A stretch of DNA of 34,025 nucleotides, taken from positions 1 through 34,025 of the forward strand of contig JAUZSE010000005.1 in assembly GCA_030949725.1 (NCBI GenBank), in the 5' to 3' direction. The notes under the pieces were generated by a model that saw only the letters and a list, made by a program, of their open reading frames with translations, made no database searches and was not told where the DNA came from. The position numbers and the translations under genes are program-made. Positions 9,718 to 17,775 of the stretch are shown piece after piece (positions within the stretch are counted from its first letter, which is position 1; each line of letters opens with the position of its first letter). Origin of the DNA: Sulfurovum sp. GTDB lineage: Bacteria > Campylobacterota > Campylobacteria > Campylobacterales > Sulfurovaceae.

Positions 9718-10287
9718 TGAATAAAATAAAAATAATTTTACCCCTTATCGCATTACTAGGCCTCCATGGATGCCTGTCCTCTTCTAGTAATTACTATGTA
9801 CTCTCCATGGCTTCACATTCTTCTGTTGTCTATACAAAGAAAAATACTATTATAGGTGTTGAAAAAATTACAGTACCTGGCTATCTCTATAAAAGAGAGA
9901 TAGCAGTGGCTAAATCAGCAAATCAGATTACGCTTCTAGGCGATGCTTTATGGGGTGAAGATTTGGATGCAGGACTGACACAAAGACTCATAAGCTTTTT
10001 GCAAAACAAGTTTAAACAACCCAATGTGTATGCGTACCCATGGGATGTAGAGAGACAACCCCATATAAAAGTAGGTATACAAATCACCCGTTTTATAGCC
10101 CAAGGAGATAAAGTATATCTCGATGCAAACTGGGAAGTCGTACACTTATCGACACACAGACGAAAAGCAAGACTTTTTTTCTACCACAGTACCCACAGGC
10201 AGTGATGCTTCAAGCATAGTGGAAGCGATGGATAGTGCCTTTAGTCAACTGGAAGAAGAAGTGGCTCAAGATGTAAATAGATTTTAG
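9717..10287 (+). CDS. pqiC: PqiC-type (ABC-transport auxiliary) lipoprotein, frameshifted in a T7 tract
   Basis: The N-terminus is a lipoprotein signal with lipobox LHGC (Cys19), followed by SSSSNYYVLS and IGVEKITVPGYLYKREIAV, which fit the PqiC/DUF330 outer-membrane lipoprotein family that docks the MCE tube. The open frame ends at 10205 after 162 residues. Reading six instead of seven T at 10174-10180 continues as RLFSTTVPTGSD...VEAMDSAFSQLEEEVAQDV and ends at TAG 10285-10287. That gives 189 residues, the usual family length and end. The frame break is real in this sequence; whether it is biological is open. Confidence 0.82.
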
Positions 10288-10296
10288 GGTTTAAAT

Positions 10297-10416
10297 ATGA
10301 ATTGGCTTGATGAAGGAAGTTCTGTGTTTGTAACAAAATATGGTAAGCCTATCGGTATTACACTTCCAGGGATCAAAAAAACAGTTGCGATTGAACTTTA
10401 TAAAATGGCTGACTAG
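10297..10416 (+). CDS. small open frame, possible antitoxin fragment
   Basis: A 39-codon frame (MNWLDEGSSVFVTKYGKPIG...) lies in the gap between pqiC and hsdM. The stretch SSVFVTKYGKPIGITLP loosely resembles the strand-forming VxITKxGKPVA region of Phd/YefM-type antitoxins. It is too short to be a complete antitoxin and no toxin partner is adjacent. It has no good ribosome binding site and is best treated as a remnant. Confidence 0.3.
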   Translation: MNWLDEGSSVFVTKYGKPIGITLPGIKKTVAIELYKMAD

Positions 10417-10444
10417 AAATAAATTAAGTAATGGATAAAACTCT

Positions 10445-12007
10445 ATGGGTGAAGAAAACAAAAAATTATTAGAACAACAGTTGTGGAATATAGCCAATAC
10501 ACTTAGGGGTAAGATGGATGCGGATGAATTTCGTGATTATATCCTTGGATTTATCTTTTACAAGTACTTGAGTGAGAAGATAGAAAGCTATGCTGATGAT
10601 ATTTTAAAAGAAGATGGCATTAGGTTTGTTAGCCTTGATGAGGCTAGCAAAGAGGGGAAAGAACTTCTTGATGCGATTGAAGAAGAGGCGATTGAAAAGC
10701 TTGGGTATTTTTTAAAGCCTTCTGAGCTGTTTAGCTCTATAGCACGACGTGGTAACGGTGAGAGCAATAACTTTATCTTAGAAGACCTTTCTACCATCCT
10801 TAGCAATATAGAACAAAGTACAATGGGGCACGAGAGTGAAGATGACTTTGAACACCTCTTTGAAGACTTAGACTTAACCTCTACAAAGCTTGGACGCACA
10901 GAAGATGCAAAGAACAGGCTTATAGCTAAAGTGTTGTTTCACCTAGACCAAATTAACTTTGAACTTAAAAATCACGATAGAGATGTCTTGGGTGATGCTT
11001 ATGAGTATCTTATCTCTAAGTTTGCAGCGGGTGCAGGGAAAAAAGCAGGTGAATTTTATACACCGCAAGAAGTCTCAAAAGTGTTGGCTAAGATAGTCAC
11101 CAATGGCAAAACAAAACTCAAATCAGTGTATGATCCTACTTGTGGTTCAGGCTCACTGCTTTTGCGTGTACAAAAAGAGGTAGAAGATGTTTCTAATTTC
11201 TTTGGTCAAGAACTAAACCGTACTACTTATAACCTAGCCCGAATGAATATGATTATGCATGATGTGCATTACCGTAAGTTTGACATCAAGCAAGAAGACA
11301 CACTAGAGCATCCACAGCACTTAGATAAGAGGTTTGAAGCTATCGTTGCAAATCCTCCTTTCTCAGCACAATGGTCGGCTAATCCTTTACATATGAATGA
11401 TGATAGGTTTTCGCAGTATGGAAAACTTGCACCCAAATCAAAGGCAGATTTTGCTTTTGTTCAACATATGATTCATCATCTTGATGATAATGGTACTATG
11501 GCTATCGTTTTACCTCATGGCGTTTTATTTCGTGGTTCATCGGAAGGGCATATAAGAAAATATTTAATTGAAGATAGAAACTATTTGGATGCAGTGATAG
11601 GATTACCTGCAAACATCTTTTATGGAACTTCAATACCTACTTGTATATTGGTCTTTAAAAAGTGTCGTGAGCATAGTGATAATGTTTTGTTTATAGATAG
11701 TTCAAAATATTTTGAGAAAGTAAAAGCACAAAATTATCTAAGAGATGAAGACATAGAAAAGATACTAAATACTTTTCAAAAAAGAATGACAGAAGATAAA
11801 TACTCTTATGTTGCAAGTATAAAAGAGATAAAAGAAAATGATTATAATTTAAATATACCTCGATATGTGGATACTTTTGAAGAAGAAGAGCTTATAGATT
11901 TGGAAACCGTATCAGCAGAGCTTCAACGACTGGACATTGAGATGCTAGAAAATGATAAAGTTATCGCTGGTTTTTGTGATGAACTTGGTATAAAAAAGCC
12001 GTTTTAA
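10445..12007 (+). CDS. hsdM: type I restriction-modification system methyltransferase subunit HsdM
   Basis: HsdM is the adenine-N6 DNA methyltransferase subunit of a type I restriction-modification complex. The 520-residue protein has the N-terminal helical HsdM domain (LWNIANTLRGKMDADEFRDY). The SAM-binding motif DPTCGSGSLLL starts at Asp230 and the catalytic NPPF motif lies at Asn303-Phe306. The N-terminal sequence resembles the EcoR124I-like (type IC) group. It appears intact. It is followed one base after its stop by hsdS, so the locus is hsdM-hsdS-hsdR. Confidence 0.95.
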   Translation: MGEENKKLLEQQLWNIANTLRGKMDADEFRDYILGFIFYKYLSEKIESYADDILKEDGIRFVSLDEASKEGKELLDAIEEEAIEKLGYFLKPSELFSSIARRGNGESNNFILEDLSTILSNIEQSTMGHESEDDFEHLFEDLDLTSTKLGRTEDAKNRLIAKVLFHLDQINFELKNHDRDVLGDAYEYLISKFAAGAGKKAGEFYTPQEVSKVLAKIVTNGKTKLKSVYDPTCGSGSLLLRVQKEVEDVSNFFGQELNRTTYNLARMNMIMHDVHYRKFDIKQEDTLEHPQHLDKRFEAIVANPPFSAQWSANPLHMNDDRFSQYGKLAPKSKADFAFVQHMIHHLDDNGTMAIVLPHGVLFRGSSEGHIRKYLIEDRNYLDAVIGLPANIFYGTSIPTCILVFKKCREHSDNVLFIDSSKYFEKVKAQNYLRDEDIEKILNTFQKRMTEDKYSYVASIKEIKENDYNLNIPRYVDTFEEEELIDLETVSAELQRLDIEMLENDKVIAGFCDELGIKKPF

Positions 12008-12008
12008 G

Positions 12009-12602
12009 ATGAGTGATATTATGAAAGTCCCTCTATTAAGATTTAAAGAATTTAGTGGGGATTGGGAAGAAAAGAAATTAGGAGATATTTTTAAAATATC
12101 AGCTGGTGGAGATATAAAAATAGAAAATGTCAATAATATTAAAACTAATGAATTTAAGTTTCCAATATATGCAAATGCAAAAAAAAATAAAGGTTTTTAC
12201 GGATACTCAAATATATATAAAATTGATGAAAATGTAATCACAGTAGCAGGTAGAGGAGTAAATATTGGAATAGCACATATAAGAAAACAAAAGTTTTATC
12301 CAATAGTAAGATTACTGGTACTTAAGCCTAACAAGGAAGTTGATATTGATTTTTTTGAATATCAAATAAATCAAATAAATATTTTTATAGAAAGTACAGG
12401 TGTTCCACAATTAACAGCACCACAAATTTCTATTTATACTATTTCATATCCTTTAACTAAAGAACAACAAAAAATTGCCTCTTTTTTAACCTCCATTGAT
12501 ACAAAAATAGAACAACTAACAAAAAAAGAAAAATTGCTTTCAACTTATAAAAAAGGTGTGATGCAAAAGATATTTAATCAAGATATTAGATTTGAGGGAT
12601 GA
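12009..12602 (+). CDS. hsdS: type I specificity subunit HsdS, N-terminal half (split by frameshift)
   Basis: The frame holds the first target recognition domain of HsdS. It begins with the WEEKKLGDI entry motif and ends with the conserved coiled segment KEQQKIASFLTSIDTKIEQL and KGVMQKIFNQDIRF. It stops at 12600-12602 inside the linker, where an HsdS would continue as F-x-DDDGG. Removing one G from GGG at 12596-12598 joins it to the next frame and gives a single 385-residue HsdS. As it stands it is a half subunit with one recognition domain. Confidence 0.88.
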   Translation: MSDIMKVPLLRFKEFSGDWEEKKLGDIFKISAGGDIKIENVNNIKTNEFKFPIYANAKKNKGFYGYSNIYKIDENVITVAGRGVNIGIAHIRKQKFYPIVRLLVLKPNKEVDIDFFEYQINQINIFIESTGVPQLTAPQISIYTISYPLTKEQQKIASFLTSIDTKIEQLTKKEKLLSTYKKGVMQKIFNQDIRFEG

Positions 12603-13167
12603 TGATGGTGGGGTGTTTGGGGAGTGGGAAGAGAAAAAGTTAGGAGAAATTGGTAAGGTTTCTATGTGTAAAAGAATAATGAAAGACCAAACAACTATTA
12701 ATGGAGAAATACCATTTTATAAAATAGGTACATTTGCTAAAAAAGCAGATGCTTTTATCAGTATGGCACTTTATGAAAGTTATAAACGTAAATATTCATT
12801 TCCCAAAAAAGGAGATATTTTAATTTCGGCATCAGGAACAATTGGTAGAACAGTAATTTATAATGGTAGTCCTGCATATTTCCAAGATTCAAATATTATT
12901 TGGATTGATAATAATGAAAAAATTATAAAAAATAACTTTTTATTTGTTTGCTATAAGAACATTAATTGGAATACAGAAAATACAACTATAGCTAGATTAT
13001 ATAACAACAATGTAAGAAATATTAAAATAAACCTCCCACCCCTAAAAGAACAAACAAAAATTGCCAACTTCCTATCATCCATAGATAAAAAGATAGAACT
13101 TGTAACACAGCAATTAGATGCAGTGAAAGCGTTTAAAAAAGCACTGCTTCAGCAGATGTTTGTGTAA
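12592..13167 (+). CDS. hsdS: type I specificity subunit HsdS, C-terminal half (split by frameshift)
   Basis: The second target recognition domain and its coiled segment (LKEQTKIANFLSSIDKKIELV, ending LLQQMFV). It repeats the architecture of the first half, with the same GEWEEKKLGEI entry motif. A TTG at 12592 could start it, but it lacks a ribosome binding site. The frame is more simply explained as the continuation of the upstream half after a one-base insertion. Half-size S subunits can sometimes dimerise and function, so activity cannot be excluded. Confidence 0.88.
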   Translation: MRDDDGGVFGEWEEKKLGEIGKVSMCKRIMKDQTTINGEIPFYKIGTFAKKADAFISMALYESYKRKYSFPKKGDILISASGTIGRTVIYNGSPAYFQDSNIIWIDNNEKIIKNNFLFVCYKNINWNTENTTIARLYNNNVRNIKINLPPLKEQTKIANFLSSIDKKIELVTQQLDAVKAFKKALLQQMFV

Positions 13168-13188
13168 AATAGTGAATGGAAAGATAAA

Positions 13189-14016
13189 ATGAGCTACCAA
13201 AGCGAAGCCGTTTTAGAAGAAAATCTCATCAAACAACTTGAATCACAAGAGTTTGTAAAAGTAACTATAAATAATGAAGATAGTCTTTTAATAAACCTCA
13301 AGTCTCAACTAGAAAAACACAATAATATTACATTTAGTGAAGCAGAGTTTAAAAAGGTACTAAACCACCTAAACAAAGGTTCGGTTTTTGAAAAGGCAAA
13401 AGTATTACGGGATAAGTTTGGACTAGTATGCGATGATGGTACTACAAAGTATATAGAGTTTATAGATAGTGAGCATTGGTGTAAAAATCTGTTTCAAGTA
13501 ACGAGTCAAGTCACGATAAAAGGTGCTTATAAAAACCGTTATGATGTGACGCTACTGATTAATGGTTTGCCTTTAGTGCAGATAGAACTTAAGCGTAGAG
13601 GCTTAGAACTCAAAGAAGCCTTTAATCAGATAAACCGTTATCAAAGACACTCTTATGGTTTTAACTCTGCTTTGTTTAACTATGTGCAAATATTTGTCAT
13701 CTCTAATGGTGTGAACACCAAGTACTACTCTAACAACAAAAAACAGTCTTTTAAACAGACCTTCTTTTGGGCAGATAAAGAAAACAAAAACATCACAAAC
13801 TTAGAAGAGTTTACAAAGGTATTTTTAGAGAAATGTCATATCTCTAAGATGATATGTAAGTATATTGTTCTGGCTGAGGTTCCTAAGATTTTGATGGTAC
13901 TTAGACCGTATCAGTATCACGCTGTAGAAGCCATCATAGATAGAGTTGAGAATAGCAATAAAAATGGTTATATTTGGCATACGACAGGAAGTGGAAAGAC
14001 ATCTGACTTCTTTTAA
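13189..14016 (+). CDS. hsdR: type I restriction endonuclease HsdR, N-terminal part (frameshifted)
   Basis: The fragment contains the HsdR nuclease domain. Asp119 (YDVTLLINGLPL) and the E-x-K pair Glu133/Lys135 in QIELKRRG form the PD-(D/E)XK site. It then enters the helicase part and reaches the Walker A motif TTGSGKT (about 265-271). Just after that the frame runs into TAA at 14014-14016. An extra T at 14002 accounts for the break: without it the text reads GKTLTSFKAS. The N-terminal part alone has no complete ATPase motor and should not restrict DNA. Confidence 0.9.
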   Translation: MSYQSEAVLEENLIKQLESQEFVKVTINNEDSLLINLKSQLEKHNNITFSEAEFKKVLNHLNKGSVFEKAKVLRDKFGLVCDDGTTKYIEFIDSEHWCKNLFQVTSQVTIKGAYKNRYDVTLLINGLPLVQIELKRRGLELKEAFNQINRYQRHSYGFNSALFNYVQIFVISNGVNTKYYSNNKKQSFKQTFFWADKENKNITNLEEFTKVFLEKCHISKMICKYIVLAEVPKILMVLRPYQYHAVEAIIDRVENSNKNGYIWHTTGSGKTSDFF

Positions 14017-16018
14017 AGCTTCCCAAATCCTTATGAAGATTCCTTCTGTTCATAAGGTAGTCTTTGTGGTAGATAGAAAAGACTTAGACTTTCAAACGAC
14101 CAAAGAGTTTAACAGTTTTTCTGATGGTTCTGTAGATGGTACAGACAATACTAAGGCACTTGTACGGCAGTTTGCTGATGATACTAAACTTATCGTTACG
14201 ACTATTCAGAAATTAAATGCGGCTATCTCTAAAAAGAAGTATCTATCTCAGATGCAAGAGATGAAAGATAAACACATCGTCTTTATATTTGATGAGTGTC
14301 ACCGTTCACAGTTTGGAGATACGCATCTAAGTATCACTAAGTTTTTTACTAACAATCAGATGATAGGGTTTACAGGTACACCTATCTTTGACAAAAATGC
14401 TACAAAAAACCTTTTGGGTAAACGTACCACTAAAGAACTGTTTGATGAGTCACTTCATAAGTATGTGATTACGGATGCGATTAATGATGAAAATGTATTG
14501 AAGTTTTCAGTAGAATATATAGGACGTTATAAAGAGAAAGCTGAGAGTAAAACAAACATTGATATAGATGTTGAAGCCATCAACACGAAAGAGCTACTAG
14601 AAAGTCCTGACAGGATAGATAAGATTAGGGACTACATCATAGCCAATCACTCTCGTAAGACTCATGCGAAAGAGTTTACGGCTATGTTTTGTGTGGGTGG
14701 GATTGAGATGCTTATTAAGTATTATGAATCTTTTAAATCTAAAGATCATAACCTGAAAATAGCAACTATATTTTCTTATGGCACGAATGAAGAGGATAAA
14801 GATGCGAATGGGATTATAGTGATTGATGGTGATGGTTCTGATATGGATGAAGAGCATACCAATACCCATTCACGTGAGAAGTTAGATGCGTATATAGAAG
14901 ACTATAACAAGATGTTTGGCACTGCTTTTAGTACCAAAGACTCTAAGAGCTTTTACAACTACTATAACGATATATCGAAGAAAGTGAAAAATAAAGAGAT
15001 AGATATTTTACTTGTGGTAAATATGTTTTTGACAGGGTTTGACAGTCCTAGACTCAATACGCTGTATGTTGATAAAAACCTAAAGTACCACGGACTTATA
15101 CAAGCATTTTCACGAACAAATAGAATACTCAATGAACAGAAATCGCAAGGTAATATCATCTGTTTTAGAAACCTGAAATCTAATACTGATGATGCGATAG
15201 CTTTGTTTTCAAATAAAGAGGCCAAAGAAGTCATCTTGATGAAGCCGTATGAAGAGTATGTTGAAAAATTTAATGATGCTTTTGTGGAACTAATACACAT
15301 AGCTCCTAGCGTAAATAAAGTGGATGAACTTAGTAGTGAAGATGATAAGTTGAAATTTATCACAGCGTTTAGAGCGTTGATGCGATTTAAAAATATACTC
15401 AATGGTTTTAGTGATTTTAAATGGTCTGACTTGTCTATGAGTGCACAAATGTTTGAGGATTATAAATCTAAGTATCTTGACATGTATGAAAAAGTAAAGC
15501 ACGAGAGAGGAAAAGGATCGGAGAAAGTTTCTATCCTTGAAGATGTTGATTTTGAGTTAGAGTTGATTCATAAAGATGAGATAAACGTAGCCTATATCTT
15601 GAAACTCCTAGCTAGATATAAAGATGCTAGTAAAGAAGAACAAGAGAAACAAAAACAAAATATTATGAATGTCATCAATGGGGATGCCTCGCTTAGAAGT
15701 AAGCGTGAGTTGATAGAAAAGTTTATCAACGAAAATCTTATGGGTATTAAAGATAGCAACCTTATAGACGATGCATTTGAAACATTTTGGGATGCAGAAA
15801 AAATAAAAGCCTTTGATCAGATATGTGAAGATGAAAAACTACATAAAGAAAAAGTAAAAGAGGTTGTTGAAACGTATTTGTATGACGAAAGAAAACCGTT
15901 AAATGATGAGATAGCCAATACGCTTCAGATTAAGCCAAAATTATTGGAAAGACGAAAAATTGTACCTAGAATTTTAGAAAAGATTTTAGGGTTTGTAGAT
16001 ACGTTTTATAATTTGTAA
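14003..16018 (+). CDS. hsdR: type I restriction endonuclease HsdR, helicase and C-terminal part (frameshifted)
   Basis: This frame continues HsdR from LTSFKASQILMKI. It contains the DEAD-box-like FDECHRSQFG, GFTGTP, LTGFDSPRLNTLYVDK and the motif VI segment LIQAFSRTNRILN of the superfamily 2 translocase, then the helical C-terminal domain that contacts HsdM. An ATG at 13946 lies in this frame, but the residues before 14003 are not HsdR-like and it is not a convincing start. The corrected gene (13189-16018 minus one base) encodes 942 residues, which is normal for HsdR. Confidence 0.9.
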   Translation: MTSFKASQILMKIPSVHKVVFVVDRKDLDFQTTKEFNSFSDGSVDGTDNTKALVRQFADDTKLIVTTIQKLNAAISKKKYLSQMQEMKDKHIVFIFDECHRSQFGDTHLSITKFFTNNQMIGFTGTPIFDKNATKNLLGKRTTKELFDESLHKYVITDAINDENVLKFSVEYIGRYKEKAESKTNIDIDVEAINTKELLESPDRIDKIRDYIIANHSRKTHAKEFTAMFCVGGIEMLIKYYESFKSKDHNLKIATIFSYGTNEEDKDANGIIVIDGDGSDMDEEHTNTHSREKLDAYIEDYNKMFGTAFSTKDSKSFYNYYNDISKKVKNKEIDILLVVNMFLTGFDSPRLNTLYVDKNLKYHGLIQAFSRTNRILNEQKSQGNIICFRNLKSNTDDAIALFSNKEAKEVILMKPYEEYVEKFNDAFVELIHIAPSVNKVDELSSEDDKLKFITAFRALMRFKNILNGFSDFKWSDLSMSAQMFEDYKSKYLDMYEKVKHERGKGSEKVSILEDVDFELELIHKDEINVAYILKLLARYKDASKEEQEKQKQNIMNVINGDASLRSKRELIEKFINENLMGIKDSNLIDDAFETFWDAEKIKAFDQICEDEKLHKEKVKEVVETYLYDERKPLNDEIANTLQIKPKLLERRKIVPRILEKILGFVDTFYNL

Positions 16019-16032
16019 GCGTGTAAAACCTA

Positions 16033-16214
16033 ATGAACAAATACATACACTTCTTATTTAAATTTAAATGGTTTATTGTTATTGCTGTGCCTCTTATGGT
16101 ATTTGCACTTGCTTTAAATTTGAAACACTTAGAGATAGTAAGTTTCGTTCAGAGTTTTCTAATGATGATGGTATTGTGGTGGTTTTCAAAGAGCATGGAT
16201 CAAGTATGAACTAG
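16033..16214 (+). pseudogene. N-terminal remnant of an RND/MMPL-type transporter
   Basis: The frame starts MNKYIHFLFKFKWFIVIAVP, a basic N-terminus with one membrane helix as in MMPL/RND exporters. After a frame change near 16130 it continues as DSKFRSEFSNDDGIVVVFKEHG, the segment that normally follows the first helix in such transporters. It breaks off at about 16200. The rest of the roughly 800-residue gene is absent. Confidence 0.55.
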
Positions 16215-16327
16215 GCGAGGGGATCAATACCAATATCGGTATTGTTGATTATATCGGAGGTTCATTTACTTTTGATGCCATCAAAGACAACGACATGATA
16301 TTTACCGATATTTCTTATAATTTTTAA
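16199..16327 (+). pseudogene. C-terminal remnant of an outer membrane beta-barrel protein
   Basis: A second frame reads YELGEGINTNIGIVDYIGG and ends DMIFTDISYNF at TAA 16325-16327. The alternating pattern and the terminal Tyr-x-Phe fit the last strands of a porin-like outer membrane protein. It begins exactly where the transporter remnant breaks off, so a deletion fused two unrelated genes. Confidence 0.5.
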
Positions 16328-16348
16328 AATCTGTTGGGGAAGTGAGTG

Positions 16349-16374
16349 ACCCAAATTAGTTTACTAATTTGGGT
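16349..16374. terminator. strong inverted repeat, probable bidirectional terminator
   Basis: ACCCAAATTAGT and ACTAATTTGGGT form a perfect 12-base-pair stem around two bases. The stop codon of msrAB (minus strand, 16364-16366) lies inside it. T-rich DNA (cgttttcttt) follows on the plus strand, so it fits best as a plus-strand terminator that may also serve the convergent msrAB. Confidence 0.7.
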
Positions 16375-17605
16375 ACGTTTTCTTTAGTTTTGCTCTTGGA
16401 ACAAATTCAAGTACAGTCGCATTGATGCAAAAGCGTTGTTTACCTCCAGGTGCATCATTAAATACATGACCCAAATGAGCACCTGATTTTTTGGCGAGTA
16501 TTTCTATACGTCTCATACCATAGGCATTGTCTGCTTTTTCAACTGTAGAACCCTCTACAGCCTTAAAAAAGCTCAACCATCCAGTGCCTGAGTTAAATCT
16601 GTCACGTGTATCAAAAAGAATATCCCCAGATACTTTATCTACAAAGACACCATCACCTGTGTTTTTAAACGCATCATACTGTTTACAAAATCTTCCATCT
16701 GTTCTTTTCTTGAAAGCAACATCATAACCTTCACTATCAACTCCGAGTTTAAATGCACCTACTGCTTTATAGAATGTTTTTTCATCCATATATCCTGTAT
16801 AGGCTTCTACTTCTTTGCCATCTTTGATAAAAATAATCGTAGGAGTACCTTGTATTTTAGTCTTTAGTTTAAAGCCTTTGAGTACTTCTTGATGGGCAGT
16901 TCTAAGAGGGATAGACCCTTTGTAATGGTCTGTAACTTTGGATTTAAATTTCTCACAAAATCTACAATGTTCTGAGTCGATTACTACAATCTCTTTACCA
17001 CCTAGTGGACTTATGGTATCTGTAATTATTTTCTCATTTCCAAACTTCACATGGGTAGCATGATTGGGGCAGTATCCCAATGGATTTTTCTCTAAGTAAT
17101 TTTGGTGATACTCTTCTGCCGAGTAGAATTTTTTTAAAGGTTTTATCTCTGTGCTAATCGTACCAAATCCAGCTTTGCTTAAAAGCTTTTGATACACATC
17201 TTTACTAGAAAGTGCCAAATTTTTTTGCTTCTCATTGGTATAATATAAGGCAGATCTATAGTTGTTTCCTTTGTCATTTCCCTGTCTATCACCTTGGGTA
17301 GGGTTGTGCAGTTCCCAAAAAGACTTTATGAGTGTTTGGGTAGAAATCTTACTATCATCATACACCACTTCAACGACTTCGGTGTGGTTGATGACGCTTG
17401 TATTGTCATTTCTGTATTTGAGTACGGTTTTGTAGGTCGGGTTTGCGTAGTTCCCTCCTGCATATCCAGACTTAGCACTTGTGACACCCTCAAGGTTTTC
17501 AAAGTGTTTTTCAACTCCCCAAAAGCATCCTGCCCCAAAGACAATGGTTTGTGTCTTTGCAAACAAAGAGAGTGAAAGGGCTATAAGTATAAGTATCGTT
17601 TTCAT
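16364..17605 (-). CDS. msrAB: MsrA-thioredoxin-like-MsrB fusion, exported methionine sulfoxide reductase
   Basis: The protein repairs oxidised methionine in both stereoisomers. From the chosen ATG at 17605 (AAGGAA upstream) it has 413 residues: a signal peptide (about 1-17), MsrA with catalytic Cys27 in GCFWG and Cys179 in GYCPNH, a middle thioredoxin-fold domain with CRFC (Cys214/Cys217) and the cis-Pro segment QGTPTIIF, and MsrB ending with catalytic Cys393 in RFCINAT. The MsrB part has no CxxC zinc pairs, as in some family members. The frame extends upstream to 17644, but the signal peptide and binding site favour 17605. The middle domain may regenerate the reductases in the periplasm. Confidence 0.92.
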   Translation of the reverse strand: MKTILILIALSLSLFAKTQTIVFGAGCFWGVEKHFENLEGVTSAKSGYAGGNYANPTYKTVLKYRNDNTSVINHTEVVEVVYDDSKISTQTLIKSFWELHNPTQGDRQGNDKGNNYRSALYYTNEKQKNLALSSKDVYQKLLSKAGFGTISTEIKPLKKFYSAEEYHQNYLEKNPLGYCPNHATHVKFGNEKIITDTISPLGGKEIVVIDSEHCRFCEKFKSKVTDHYKGSIPLRTAHQEVLKGFKLKTKIQGTPTIIFIKDGKEVEAYTGYMDEKTFYKAVGAFKLGVDSEGYDVAFKKRTDGRFCKQYDAFKNTGDGVFVDKVSGDILFDTRDRFNSGTGWLSFFKAVEGSTVEKADNAYGMRRIEILAKKSGAHLGHVFNDAPGGKQRFCINATVLEFVPRAKLKKTYPN

Positions 17606-17775
17606 AGGTAGTTTCCTTGTGTGTATTTGGTGGGAGTGTAGCATGTGTTTGTGTAGTGTGTGTAGTGTAGTGTTTTATGGCTTTTAGAGTATTTCAAAAA
17701 AAGATATAGAAAAAGGTGATATAAAGGTTTTTGATTTTGATGCCTTTGAGAAGAAATTAGATTAGATGTATATCG
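17606..17775. other. intergenic gap with a short gene tail
   Basis: A 24-codon open stretch (17691-17765, plus strand) reads ISKKDIEKGDIKVFDFDAFE and stops at TAG. It has no start and resembles the acidic C-terminal tail of a small protein, perhaps an antitoxin. It is probably a remnant. The rest holds the upstream region of msrAB and nothing else recognisable. Confidence 0.3.

Noticed and set aside
12009..13167. Invertible or shufflable hsdS locus
   Set aside because: The two WEEKKLG segments are the normal internal repeats of one HsdS in direct orientation. No spare hsdS or recombinase gene is nearby.
13946..14002. ATG at 13946 as a start for the HsdR helicase part
   Set aside because: Residues before 14003 do not fit HsdR. 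The true reading comes from the upstream frame, with a shift at 14002.
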